Below, in pieces: positions 28,334-37,664 of a stretch of 46,387 nucleotides of DNA (positions are counted from its first letter, which is position 1; each line of letters opens with the position of its first letter). A model generated the notes under the pieces. That model ran no database searches. It worked only from the letters and a program-made list of their open reading frames with translations, and was not told the origin of the DNA. Both the position numbers and the translations under genes were made by a program. The stretch covers positions 1-46,387 of the forward strand of contig JAISOJ010000046.1 of the NCBI GenBank assembly GCA_031275735.1, written 5' to 3'. Source of the stretch: Dysgonamonadaceae bacterium (lineage in GTDB: Bacteria > Bacteroidota > Bacteroidia > Bacteroidales > Azobacteroidaceae).

Positions 28334-29500
28334 ATGTACATTCTTTTTGATACGATAACGATAATACTGCTTGCCGCTTTATTTTTTTTCTTAATAATCC
28401 AATTGGTTTATTATTGGATTTTTCTTGCCCAACCTTATTATTACCTAAAAAAAATCAAGAATAACAAAATTACTTTTTCTCATTCCCAACCTCCTGTTTC
28501 AATCATTATTTACGCAAGAAATGAACCGGAAAATTTACAATCCTTCCTTCCTTCTATTTTAGAGCAAAATTACCCCGAATATGAGGTAATTGTCGCAAAC
28601 GACGATTTTACAGGCGACAGCGAAGGAGTTTTGAAACGGTTTCAAATACAGCATAAACATTTATATTATACTTATATTCCACAGGGAACAAAAAATATCA
28701 GCCGGAAAAAATTAGGTCTTACGCTTGGAATCAAAGCGGCTAAATACGATACCTTGCTATTTACGGAAGCAGACAGCCATCCGGTAAGCGCCGACTGGAT
28801 AACATGTATGACCCGCCACCTGAACGATAAAAAAACAATCGTAGTCGGTTTCAGCGCTTTGGAGAAATGCAATACCTTGAAACATCGCTACGCCGTTTTC
28901 GATTATTATTTTGCCAATCTACAAATGATCGCCATGGCTTTGTTAAAAATCCCATACGGCGTGAATGGACGAAATCTCGTTTACCGGAAAGAGTATTTCG
29001 ATTCGCAAAAAGGATATTCCAAATACCGCTACCTTCAAATGGGAGAAGATGACCTATTTGTCAATGAAATAGCTACTAAAGAAAATATGGCTGTGGAACT
29101 GTCGCCCGAAAGTATCATTTATGCTCAATGGAACGAGATGTCCGATTGGAAATACACTAAAATCGACAGGGCAATCACTCAACATTTTTACAAAAAAACG
29201 CCGGTTATACTATGGAGAATCGAACTGTGGAGTCGTTTTTTCTTCATGGCTTCGTGTTTAGTCTGCATTTTTTACAATTTTTGGAATATATTATTGTTTT
29301 TATCTGCAATAACCGCATTTATCTGCAGGCTATTTTCTCAATTATTTGTTATAAATAAAACGGCCAATTGCTTGAAATTGGAAAAATTTTATTTTTTATT
29401 TCCTTTTTTCGACATAATGCAACCAATTGTGAATATATATTTTTATATTTACAGGCTGTTTGAAGGAAAAACAAATTATGTTTGGAAATATGAAAAATAA
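28334..29500 (+). CDS. Membrane-bound GT2 glycosyltransferase
   Basis: The 388-aa protein has an N-terminal helix (about 5-27), a GT-A domain and two or three C-terminal helices (about 295-380). The GT2 signature begins PPVSIIIYARNEPENL. A DxD-like site reads VANDD, and a later ADSHP and GEDD give the metal-binding and catalytic acidic residues. The sugar and acceptor are unknown. The frame opens earlier, at 28202, inside lysA; the ATG at 28334 (MYILFDTITI) is chosen because the catalytic and membrane pattern begins there and the upstream part overlaps lysA. It lies in the ftsE-lysA operon. Confidence 0.85.
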   Translation: MYILFDTITIILLAALFFFLIIQLVYYWIFLAQPYYYLKKIKNNKITFSHSQPPVSIIIYARNEPENLQSFLPSILEQNYPEYEVIVANDDFTGDSEGVLKRFQIQHKHLYYTYIPQGTKNISRKKLGLTLGIKAAKYDTLLFTEADSHPVSADWITCMTRHLNDKKTIVVGFSALEKCNTLKHRYAVFDYYFANLQMIAMALLKIPYGVNGRNLVYRKEYFDSQKGYSKYRYLQMGEDDLFVNEIATKENMAVELSPESIIYAQWNEMSDWKYTKIDRAITQHFYKKTPVILWRIELWSRFFFMASCLVCIFYNFWNILLFLSAITAFICRLFSQLFVINKTANCLKLEKFYFLFPFFDIMQPIVNIYFYIYRLFEGKTNYVWKYEK

Positions 29501-30215
29501 TAATGACGTATTCAAAGAATTCAGGGATTCGCTCGCAGGCCTGGAAGGAAACTTGCATGTCTTGAAAACAAGTGTTCCGGTAGAAAAACAAATAGAATAT
29601 TTTCACTATTCGGAAGAAGTTAGAAAAAACAAAAAAAACGAAAGCGTTGATAAACAAATAGATATATTAAACTCGGTGAATGCTTCTTCCAAAGAAACCA
29701 AATACGCTATGACTTTTTTGGCTATTTCAGGGGATGTAAAAGCTTATCGCGCTTTGGAAAATTATAACCGAGAGCATAAAGGCGATTTGGACGATTGGGC
29801 TACTTTATCTTTATTGCAAGCTAAAATAACCTTAGAGACCGAATTTTTGGACGAAAAGCAAATTTTTATTTCTACCGGATTGGGAGGAGAAGGACGCCGA
29901 CTCCGTTTTTTTTCCTTTTTCAAATCATCCGGATTAAAACCGTTTTCGGATTATCAACGAAAACTGATAGAAAGAGAAATACCTTTTTATATCCATAAAT
30001 ACAATGGTATTCTGGAAGAGCAAAAAATTGAAGAAACCTATTTTACTATTATTTTTCTGATCGATTTATTGGTTGATATTAAAAATATGTTGTTGGATGC
30101 TGTGAATGAATGTAATCAATATGGTAATTTTATCAGTACGAGTTTCATAATTACTAATGTAAAAATTTTCAACGAAAAAGACATTCAAAAAGAATTAATG
30201 AAAGCAGATGATTAG
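29478..30215 (+). CDS. Conserved-type Bacteroidetes protein, unknown function
   Basis: The 245-aa protein has no signal peptide or membrane helix. Most of it is predicted helical. A central conserved-looking stretch reads ISTGLGGEGRRLRFFSFFKS followed by a YQRKLIEREI helix. I do not recognise a characterised family. The frame opens at 29460 but would then overlap the glycosyltransferase by 41 nt; the ATG at 29478 (MFGNMKN) follows a purine-rich tract and gives a 23-nt overlap. It overlaps gtrA by 8 nt. It sits among glycosylation genes, but no function can be assigned. Confidence 0.7.
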   Translation: MFGNMKNNNDVFKEFRDSLAGLEGNLHVLKTSVPVEKQIEYFHYSEEVRKNKKNESVDKQIDILNSVNASSKETKYAMTFLAISGDVKAYRALENYNREHKGDLDDWATLSLLQAKITLETEFLDEKQIFISTGLGGEGRRLRFFSFFKSSGLKPFSDYQRKLIEREIPFYIHKYNGILEEQKIEETYFTIIFLIDLLVDIKNMLLDAVNECNQYGNFISTSFIITNVKIFNEKDIQKELMKADD

Positions 30216-30675
30216 AAAATTTTTTATTGAAGCATTTAAATACGGAGTTGTAGGCATTCTCAACACATTACTGACTGCCGTAACCATTTGGTTCATGATG
30301 TATGGCTTGTTCTCTGTTCAAGAAGAAGAAAAAGTACCTGAAACAGTAATTTCTGTGTCCAATATCGTAGGATATATCGTAGGATTAATAAATAGTTTTA
30401 TTTGTAACCGCAAATGGACTTTCAAAAGCACAACCGGTTGGAAAAAGGATCTTATAAAATTTGTTATCGCTTTTCTGATTTCGTATATTCCCCAACTATT
30501 TTTAGTTAATATACTAAACAATTATGCAAATATACCTGAAATAAATTTTACTTTCTTTTGCCATCCTTATCTCATCACCTCTGCTTACATTTGCCAATTG
30601 ATAGGAATTGTTTTTTATACAATCATGAATTTTCTTTGCAATAAATATTATACATTCAAAAAAGTAAATAAGTAA
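30208..30675 (+). CDS. GtrA-family membrane protein
   Basis: GtrA proteins are four-helix membrane proteins thought to help flip lipid-linked sugars for O-antigen or teichoic-acid modification. The 155-aa protein has four transmembrane segments (about 9-31, 49-66, 82-101, 128-146). It has the family motifs GIxNT-like (VGILNTLLTA), NRKWTF and the terminal NKYYTFKK. It overlaps the previous gene by 8 nt and is followed 18 nt later by a GtrB-like glycosyltransferase, the usual partner. Confidence 0.9.
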   Translation: MIRKFFIEAFKYGVVGILNTLLTAVTIWFMMYGLFSVQEEEKVPETVISVSNIVGYIVGLINSFICNRKWTFKSTTGWKKDLIKFVIAFLISYIPQLFLVNILNNYANIPEINFTFFCHPYLITSAYICQLIGIVFYTIMNFLCNKYYTFKKVNK

Positions 30676-30693
30676 ACATAGATAATCTAAAGT

Positions 30694-31650
30694 ATGCAAA
30701 CACTTACTATTATCGTTCCTTGTTATAATGAAGAAGCTGTTATAGAAACTTGTTACACGCGGTTGAAAGCAACGCTTGATTCGTTGAGTTTAAAATCGCA
30801 AGTTATATTCATCAATGACGGAAGTCGAGATGAAACCTACTCTATTCTAACGGCTATTGCGAAGCGGGATTCCCGCGTGATTTTGATTAATTTTTCACGG
30901 AATTTCGGTCATCAAGCAGCAGTAACTGCCGGTATTCATCATTGCCAAACGGATTTTGCCATTATTATCGACGCTGATTTGCAAGACCCTCCCGAATTAA
31001 TTCCCGACTTACTCGAATGTCGGGAAAGAGAACAAGCCAATGTCGTTTATTGCGTCAGAAAATCCCGTACGGGGGAAAGTAGGTTCAAGTTATGGTCGTC
31101 TAAAATCTTCTATCGAGAGCTGAACCGTCTGTCGGAAGTCAAATTTCCTTTAGATACGGGTGATTTTCGCTTGATTGATTCAAAGATTATCCAGGAGTTC
31201 AATCGTTTCAAAGAAAGAGGAAAATACATTCGGGGATTAATTTCGTGGGTTGGCTTCAAACAAGTTCCTTTTTTTTATGAACGGGAAGCCCGGTATGCCG
31301 GAAAAACAAAATATCCTTTAAAAAGGATGCTTTCATTTGCCTCAAAAGCTCTGTTTTATTTCTCAAAAAAACCATTGCTCATGGCTATCAGCTTAGGGTT
31401 TGTTGCCGTAATAGTCGGTATTTTGATGGCTTTTTGGTATATTTTCGGAAAAATATTTGGTTATACCAATGCAGAATCGGGCTGGACTTCCATCATGATC
31501 GCTATTATTTTCTTTGGTGGTATCCAATTGCTTACTATCGGCGTTTTAGGACAATATATCGGTATATTGTTCGACGAAGTAAAAGAACGTCCCGAATATA
31601 TTATTGAAGAAATTGTTAATAATCCGGTAAAAATTTCAGTTAAATCGTGA
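30694..31650 (+). CDS. GtrB/DPM-like polyprenyl-phosphate glycosyltransferase
   Basis: This GT2 enzyme probably moves a sugar from a nucleotide sugar to undecaprenyl phosphate. The 318-aa protein has the GT-A start TIIVPCYNEE, FINDGSRDET, NFSRNFGHQAAVTAG and DADLQDPPE (DxD at 93-95). The catalytic region ends before two transmembrane helices (about 230-250 and 263-285), followed by ERPEYII near the end. This is the bactoprenol glucosyl transferase/ArnC pattern. The gtrA gene just upstream supports a GtrA/GtrB pair. The sugar cannot be told. A secDF promoter begins 42 nt after its stop. Confidence 0.88.
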   Translation: MQTLTIIVPCYNEEAVIETCYTRLKATLDSLSLKSQVIFINDGSRDETYSILTAIAKRDSRVILINFSRNFGHQAAVTAGIHHCQTDFAIIIDADLQDPPELIPDLLECREREQANVVYCVRKSRTGESRFKLWSSKIFYRELNRLSEVKFPLDTGDFRLIDSKIIQEFNRFKERGKYIRGLISWVGFKQVPFFYEREARYAGKTKYPLKRMLSFASKALFYFSKKPLLMAISLGFVAVIVGILMAFWYIFGKIFGYTNAESGWTSIMIAIIFFGGIQLLTIGVLGQYIGILFDEVKERPEYIIEEIVNNPVKISVKS

Positions 31651-31691
31651 TATTTACTTCTTAATTTAGCCTTATAAAACGAAAAAAGCAC

Positions 31692-31699
31692 TATATTTG
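31692..31699 (+). promoter_or_regulatory. -7 element for secDF
   Basis: TATATTTG fits TAnnTTTG. Transcription would start near 31706 and give a leader of about 50 nt. No clear -33 element is seen. Confidence 0.55.
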
Positions 31700-31755
31700 C
31701 AGGCTGAAAAATTTACCCTTATAATATTAATATAAAAAAATAAAATAAAATTCAA

Positions 31756-34700
31756 ATGCAAAAAGGACTCGTAAAGTTTCTCGCTATTGCGCTTGTTTTG
31801 ATAAGTGTTTTCTATTTGTCGTTTACTGTAGTAACAAATAAATTTTACAAACAAGCAAAAGACTATTCCGGTGGTAATCCGGATTTGGAGAGTTTATACT
31901 TGGACTCTCTATCCACTGAAAAAGTATGGTTAGGTTACACCTTAAAAAAATGCCGTTCAATGGAAATCACTTTAGGTCTTGACCTGAAGGGAGGTATGAA
32001 TGTAATTATGGAAATTCGTCCGGCAGATGTGCTGAAAGTGCTCTCCGATTATAATCCCGATCCGATTTTTAATCAAGCATTAGCAAACACCGCTGAACTT
32101 CAGGCTAAAGGACAAAATAATGATTTCATTACTTTATTTGCTAATCAATACAAAGCTTTAGATCCCAATGCGCGGTTATCGGCTATTTTTGCAACATACG
32201 AATTAAGGGAAAAAATAACGCCTCAAAGTACGAACGAACAGGTAATCGACATACTGAGAAAAGAAGTGAGCAGCGCATTCGACAATTCATTCAATGTGCT
32301 CCGTACGCGTATCGATCGGTTCGGCGTTGTTGCTCCTAATATTCAAAAATTGGAAAGCGACGGCAGAATATCTATTGAACTTCCCGGCGTAAAAGAACCC
32401 GAACGTATAAGAACCCTTTTGCAAGGAACTGCTAACTTAGAATTTTGGGAAACTTTTATGGAATCCGAAATTCACCAGCTCTTATATACCATCAATAATA
32501 TTATTCGCGATTCCATCCAGAATACGGTATCCGAACCGGAAAGGCTTACCGAAACATCTATTCCCGTCGTATCCGAAATCGTTGCGGATACGCTTCCCAA
32601 AGCAACAACAGACGATGATTTGATCTCAGAAACAGCCGATCTATTGAACGAAACTACCGGAGAAACTGAAGCTATCGACAATACCGAAATTGCCGGTATA
32701 GATAATAAAATTTATCCTCTGTTCAGCTTATTAGGTATCAATCCTTCCCAACCTTTCCAAAGTCCGGCTATAGCTCGGGTAAAAAAATCGGATATGTTTA
32801 AAATAGACCAATACTTGAACAATTCGAAAGTAAAAACATTATTGGAAACCAATCGTCTGAGTTTGAAGTGGAGTGTTAAGCCCGTCGACGTGAATGAAAA
32901 TTATTATGAACTGATTGCATTAAAAGTGAATTATATCGACGGTAAAGCCAAACCGGTATTGAATGGCGATGTAATTACCGACGCTCGCGACGATTTTGGA
33001 CAACATTCCGCCTATGCCGTAGTAAGTATGGCGATGAATAGCGAAGGCGCTAAAGTCTGGGCTCGCCTGACGCGGGAAAATATCGGCAAGTGCATTGCTA
33101 TCGTTTTGGACAACCGTGTTTACTCGTTTCCACGCGTACAAGTTGAAATTACCGGAGGACGTTCGGAAATTACCGGCAATTTTACCCCAGAAGAAGCTAA
33201 AGACTTAGCCAACGTATTAAAATCCGGTAAAATGGCCGCTCCTGCCTATATTGTGCAAGAAGATATAGTAGGTCCTTCTTTAGGACAACAAGCAATTAAT
33301 CAAGGGTTCATTTCCTTTTTTATCGCCTTAATCGTTCTGATGTTCTATTTAATTATGATATATGGAGTTAAGCCGGGAATAATAGCTAATGGCGCACTAT
33401 TCCTTAATTTATTTTTTACTTTAGGAGTAATGGCTTCTTTCCATGTGGTACTGACTCTATCGGGTATTGCCGGTATTGTGCTGGCTTTAGCAATTGCCGT
33501 AGATGCCAACGTGTTGATTTACGAACGTATCAAAGAAGAAATAAGAGGCGGTAAATCGCTTAAAAAAGCAATTGAAGAAGGTTACCAAAAAGCCTTTTCC
33601 GCCATTTTCGACGCCAATTTAACTTCGCTTATTACAGGCTTTATCTTGTTGACTTTCGGTACAGGTCCTATCCGTGGTTTTGCATTCACTTTGATTATCG
33701 GTATCATTATTTCGTTTTTTACCGCCGTATTCTTGACTCGCGTCATTTATATGGGTTTATTAGAAAAAGGTAAAATAAAGGATATTGCCTTTACCACCAA
33801 TATTTCCAAGAATTTCTTACTAAATCCTAACTTTGATTTCCTAAAAAAGAAAAAACTGCTTTATACCATCATTACTGTCGTACTGCTTGTTTGCATGGGT
33901 ACATTTTTATATCGGGGTATGAACCAAGGAATTGATTTTACCGGTGGGCGTAATTACAAAGTAAATTTCAATCAACCGATTAACACGGTAGAAGCACAAG
34001 AATTATTAGATCCTTATTTTGAAAATCATACTCCAAGCGTAATCACTATAGGAACATCCAATCAAGTCAGGATATCTACCAACTATAAAATAGCTTCCAA
34101 CGAGTTGAGCGTGGACGAAGAAATCACGCGGAAAATTTACGATGCATTGCATCTTTTTCTCCCCGAAGGAACTACTTATGAAGTTTTTATTAATCCCGAC
34201 AACGGTTATATCTTAAGTTCACAGAAAGTAGGACCAAGCATTGCCGACGATATGAAAACAAGTGCAATCTGGGCTATTATTCTTGCCGTGATAGCTATTG
34301 GTTTGTATGTTTTCCTTCGTTTCAGCGATATATCTTATAGTATAGGCACAATTTTCGCCTTGTCGTTTGATACTTTATTTATTATAGGTACATATTCTCT
34401 TTTGTGGGGAATAGTACCGTTCTCACTAGAAATCGATCAAACATTTATCGGCGCTATCCTTACTGTTGTCGGTTACTCGGTCAACGATAAGGTAGTTATT
34501 TTCGACAGGGTACGCGAATATACAAAACTATACCCCAAACGGGAGAAATATGAAATTTTCAACGCCTCTTTAAATTCCACCTTGAATAGAACGTTCAACA
34601 CTTCATTCAGTACATTGCTTGTTTTGTTGATCATATTCTTTTTTGCCGGCGAATCTATCCGTAGTTTCTCGTTTGCAATGATTTTGGGCGTCGTAATAGG

Positions 34701-34776
34701 TACAACTTCTTCTTTATTGGTTGCAGCTCCGATTGCTTTCGAAATGCAAGAGCGAAACAAAAGAAAAATTAACTAG
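31756..34776 (+). CDS. secDF: Fused protein translocase subunit SecDF
   Basis: SecDF uses the proton gradient to pull proteins through SecYEG. At 1006 aa this is the single-chain Bacteroidetes form. The SecD half (about 1-615) has the GLDLKGGMNV motif and AIAVDANVLIYERIKEE; the SecF half (about 640-1006) has the DFTGGRNYKVNF motif and VGYSVNDKVVIFDRVRE. Each half has six membrane helices and a large periplasmic domain. An acidic, low-complexity linker (about 258-315, rich in Glu, Asp and Thr) interrupts the first periplasmic domain. Strong terminator follows at 34778-34825. The protein serves the Sec step that T9SS cargo also needs. Confidence 0.96.
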   Translation: MQKGLVKFLAIALVLISVFYLSFTVVTNKFYKQAKDYSGGNPDLESLYLDSLSTEKVWLGYTLKKCRSMEITLGLDLKGGMNVIMEIRPADVLKVLSDYNPDPIFNQALANTAELQAKGQNNDFITLFANQYKALDPNARLSAIFATYELREKITPQSTNEQVIDILRKEVSSAFDNSFNVLRTRIDRFGVVAPNIQKLESDGRISIELPGVKEPERIRTLLQGTANLEFWETFMESEIHQLLYTINNIIRDSIQNTVSEPERLTETSIPVVSEIVADTLPKATTDDDLISETADLLNETTGETEAIDNTEIAGIDNKIYPLFSLLGINPSQPFQSPAIARVKKSDMFKIDQYLNNSKVKTLLETNRLSLKWSVKPVDVNENYYELIALKVNYIDGKAKPVLNGDVITDARDDFGQHSAYAVVSMAMNSEGAKVWARLTRENIGKCIAIVLDNRVYSFPRVQVEITGGRSEITGNFTPEEAKDLANVLKSGKMAAPAYIVQEDIVGPSLGQQAINQGFISFFIALIVLMFYLIMIYGVKPGIIANGALFLNLFFTLGVMASFHVVLTLSGIAGIVLALAIAVDANVLIYERIKEEIRGGKSLKKAIEEGYQKAFSAIFDANLTSLITGFILLTFGTGPIRGFAFTLIIGIIISFFTAVFLTRVIYMGLLEKGKIKDIAFTTNISKNFLLNPNFDFLKKKKLLYTIITVVLLVCMGTFLYRGMNQGIDFTGGRNYKVNFNQPINTVEAQELLDPYFENHTPSVITIGTSNQVRISTNYKIASNELSVDEEITRKIYDALHLFLPEGTTYEVFINPDNGYILSSQKVGPSIADDMKTSAIWAIILAVIAIGLYVFLRFSDISYSIGTIFALSFDTLFIIGTYSLLWGIVPFSLEIDQTFIGAILTVVGYSVNDKVVIFDRVREYTKLYPKREKYEIFNASLNSTLNRTFNTSFSTLLVLLIIFFFAGESIRSFSFAMILGVVIGTTSSLLVAAPIAFEMQERNKRKIN

Positions 34777-34777
34777 G

Positions 34778-34825
34778 AAAAAAGACAGGAGAAAAGGAAA
34801 ATTTCCTTTTCTCCTGTCTTTTTTT
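34778..34825. terminator. Strong intrinsic terminator after secDF
   Basis: AAAAAAGACAGGAGAAAAGG on the left and its complement on the right form a nearly perfect 23-bp hairpin with a minimal loop, flanked by A- and T-tracts. It is symmetric and may act on both strands. Confidence 0.9.
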
Positions 34826-34897
34826 CGTTTCTCCTATTCTTTTCTTAACCACAAACTTGTTTTTTATCCGTCTGTATATAATGTCAGGGAATTTATG

Positions 34898-34905
34898 TAT
34901 TTTTG
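34898..34905 (+). promoter_or_regulatory. -7 element for the GH67-like gene
   Basis: TATTTTTG fits TAnnTTTG. It overlaps the first ATG of the longer frame (34903), so translation starts at the downstream ATG 34933, giving a leader of about 20 nt. Confidence 0.6.
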
Positions 34906-34932
34906 CACAATCAAATATTTATAAAAAATACC

Positions 34933-37539
34933 ATGAAAATTACTGACCAGATACGCGTTTTATCTCTTTTATTTATATTATTAGTAGTAACCGGAGCCGG
35001 TAAATCGGATCCGGAAATATCCATTATTACAGATAATTCTATGGAACAAACAGCTATGCATGGTTTGAAAAAACTAATGGAAGCACTTGACATGAAGCAT
35101 ATTTCCTATGAGAAAGTAATATCCGGATCCGAGGTTCATGGCCGGATTGTGTTAGTTGCAGGAAAGACACAAGGAAATGGATTGGCCGCTCGACTCTTAG
35201 GAAAGGGAAATTACGACATACCCCAAGTAACCGAAGCCTTGATAATCCGGAAGACTCATTTCGGAGGAAAGCCAATGCTCGTTATCGGTGGATATGACAA
35301 TAGAGGATTAATGTATGGCTTACTAGATGTTGCTAACCGGATTAGTTGGAGTGACGACCAATCAAATCCTCTGCAATATGTAAGAGAAACTACCTCTGTT
35401 CCAAATATAAAAGAACGGGGACTTGCTATGTACACAATGAATCGGGCCTATTGGGAAAGCCGTTTTTACGACAAACACTTTTGGACGCAATACCTTGATA
35501 TGATGGCGCAAAACAGATTCAACATGTTGGAAATCCTGTTTGGTTATGAAAACGGCGGTTTTATGGCGCCCTGTTATCCTTATTTTTTCCATGTAGAAGG
35601 CTTTCCCGAAGTAAAAATGGCGGATATAACTGTCGAACAGCAGCAGTTGAATGTAGCAACTATGAATCAGGTGATCGAAATGGCGCATGGTCGAGGCATC
35701 AATATACGTTTGGGAATATGGGATCATATATACCGGGGCGGCGTACAAGCAGGCGGAAATCCCGATTTCGAATATAGCGAAGGGAAACCTCTGCCTTGGC
35801 AGATAACCGGACTTGATTCCACCAACTTGAATCGCTACACCCAAGCGGCATTTGCCAAATTTTTGAAAACATTTCCTAATCTTGACGCTATTTTATTCAA
35901 AACAAATAACGAATCCGGGTTGAAAGAAAATGAATTACATGAATTCAGCTTGAACTTTTTTGAAACAGTAAAAGAAAATGCTCCAAACATGATGATCGAT
36001 ATTCATTCCAAAGGAATTACCGACACATTAATCCGAAGCGCTATTCAATTAGGAATAAAATTCCGGATTGCGCCTAAATTCTGGATGGAACAAATGGGGA
36101 TGCCATTTAGTCCCACTCATATTAATAGGGAAGATCAAAAGAACAGGAGGCACGGTTATGCAAACATGTTACGTTATCCACAACATTACCAGATGCTTTG
36201 GAAACTCTGGAATGGCGGCACTAACCGAGCGTTTTTGTGGGGTAGTCCGGAATATGTAAAACGGTTTGTAGAAAGTTGTCATCTTTATAACAGCGAAGCT
36301 TACGCCGTTTATGAACCGTTGGCCACTAAAATGGAATCACAAATGCATGATGCAAAGCCATTTCAATTACTCGATTCTCCATATCAATATTATAACTACG
36401 AGTTTGAACGTTATTGGTATTTCTTCCAGACATTCGGCTTAATCGGATACGACCCTTATACGCCTGATGATATTTGGAACAAAGAATTTGAAAAACGGTT
36501 TGGAAAAACAGCAGGAGTTATTATAAAACAAGCATTGGACGAAGCTAGTTGGATTTTGCCCCGGATCGTTGCATCTTGTTATCCTTACAGTTTTTTCCCG
36601 ACAACAAGCGCATGGCCGGAAAAACAACGCTTAGGCGACTTGCCCTTGTACGCCAAAGCTGAGGGAAGCGATTTGCAGCAATTCGCAAGCTTTGATGAAG
36701 AAGCTCAAGTTCTGTTGGGAACCCTTGAAACAGCCAAAACGTTACCATCAACAACCAGTTTGTGGTTAACAAAACGATCGGAAGACGTAAAGAAAAAAAT
36801 TGAGGCAGCGGAAAAAATTATAGACTCAACAAGCAATAAAGAATTTTATTCGACCATAACCGATTTAAAAATGTTATCAAACCTGGCTCTTTTCCATGCG
36901 CGAAGAATTCCGGCTGCTATTAGTTACTGCCTTTTTTTGCGTACCAAAGATATCACAGCGTTGGACGAAGCCATTATTCACGAACAAAACGCAACGGAGG
37001 CCTGGAAACAATTAGTGGACGCCGCAGGTAATGTATATGCGAAAAATATACTTATCGGAAAAAAATCACTTTCCGGACATTGGAAAGATGAATGGGTACT
37101 TCTTAACAAAGGATTGGAAAAATTGAAAGAGCAACGCATATATTTCACTCCCGACAAACCGGTTAAAACATCACCTCGCTATATATGCGCTACAGATACG
37201 GACAATAGCCGATATTTTACCGTCGTTCACACGCCGATAGATACGGTAGAAATAGGCCAACCGATTGTCATTAAGGCTAATATTGATGCTCCTGCAGGAG
37301 TGAAATGGGTACGCCTGCTATACAGGGCTGTCAACCAATACAAAGATTTTGAAATGCTTCCCATGATAACTACCGATGGTAAAACGCATACGTTTCAAAC
37401 GACAATTCGTGCAGAACAAATTGATCCTCAATATGATTTAATGTATTTGATTGAAATGATGGATAGAAATAACAAAGGGTTTATCTATCCCAATTTCAAC
37501 AAAGAAACACCCTACAAGATTATCAATTTGAAACGATAG
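34933..37539 (+). CDS. Secreted glycoside hydrolase-like protein (GH20/67-type N-domain)
   Basis: The 868-aa protein has a signal peptide (about 1-24). The next 100 residues resemble the N-terminal alpha/beta domain shared by GH20 hexosaminidases and GH67 glucuronidases (GRIVLVAGKTQGNG, LVIGGYDNRGLMYGLLDVAN). A TIM-barrel-like region follows (about 135-430) with LDMMAQNRFNMLEILFG and a possible acid at E327 in FKTNNESG. The C-terminal part (about 560-868) is helical and then beta-rich. I cannot assign a GH family or substrate. The protein lacks a T9SS sorting domain, unlike its neighbour GH43, so it probably stays periplasmic or on the outer membrane. The start is set by the promoter at 34898-34905. 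Confidence 0.7.
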   Translation: MKITDQIRVLSLLFILLVVTGAGKSDPEISIITDNSMEQTAMHGLKKLMEALDMKHISYEKVISGSEVHGRIVLVAGKTQGNGLAARLLGKGNYDIPQVTEALIIRKTHFGGKPMLVIGGYDNRGLMYGLLDVANRISWSDDQSNPLQYVRETTSVPNIKERGLAMYTMNRAYWESRFYDKHFWTQYLDMMAQNRFNMLEILFGYENGGFMAPCYPYFFHVEGFPEVKMADITVEQQQLNVATMNQVIEMAHGRGINIRLGIWDHIYRGGVQAGGNPDFEYSEGKPLPWQITGLDSTNLNRYTQAAFAKFLKTFPNLDAILFKTNNESGLKENELHEFSLNFFETVKENAPNMMIDIHSKGITDTLIRSAIQLGIKFRIAPKFWMEQMGMPFSPTHINREDQKNRRHGYANMLRYPQHYQMLWKLWNGGTNRAFLWGSPEYVKRFVESCHLYNSEAYAVYEPLATKMESQMHDAKPFQLLDSPYQYYNYEFERYWYFFQTFGLIGYDPYTPDDIWNKEFEKRFGKTAGVIIKQALDEASWILPRIVASCYPYSFFPTTSAWPEKQRLGDLPLYAKAEGSDLQQFASFDEEAQVLLGTLETAKTLPSTTSLWLTKRSEDVKKKIEAAEKIIDSTSNKEFYSTITDLKMLSNLALFHARRIPAAISYCLFLRTKDITALDEAIIHEQNATEAWKQLVDAAGNVYAKNILIGKKSLSGHWKDEWVLLNKGLEKLKEQRIYFTPDKPVKTSPRYICATDTDNSRYFTVVHTPIDTVEIGQPIVIKANIDAPAGVKWVRLLYRAVNQYKDFEMLPMITTDGKTHTFQTTIRAEQIDPQYDLMYLIEMMDRNNKGFIYPNFNKETPYKIINLKR

Positions 37540-37579
37540 ATTTAAGTTAAATATAGTTGTAGTGGTTTATATGCCTCTT

Positions 37580-37605
37580 AGCAGCCCTAAATTGCTGTTC
37601 TTTTT
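37580..37605 (+). terminator. Weak intrinsic terminator
   Basis: AGCAGC (37580-37585) pairs with GCTGTT (37594-37599, one G-T pair) across an 8-nt loop, followed by C and five Ts. Confidence 0.55.
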
Positions 37606-37611
37606 ATTCGC

Positions 37612-37644
37612 TTGTGTATAATGCCGGAAGTTTTTGTACATTTG
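37612..37644 (+). promoter_or_regulatory. Promoter before the tRNA-like element and GH43 gene
   Basis: TTG (37612-37614), a 22-nt spacer and a perfect TACATTTG (37637-37644). Transcription would start near 37651, 14 nt before the tRNA-like sequence and about 97 nt before the GH43 start codon. Confidence 0.65.
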
Positions 37645-37664
37645 CAGTTAAATCACCAGGTAAA

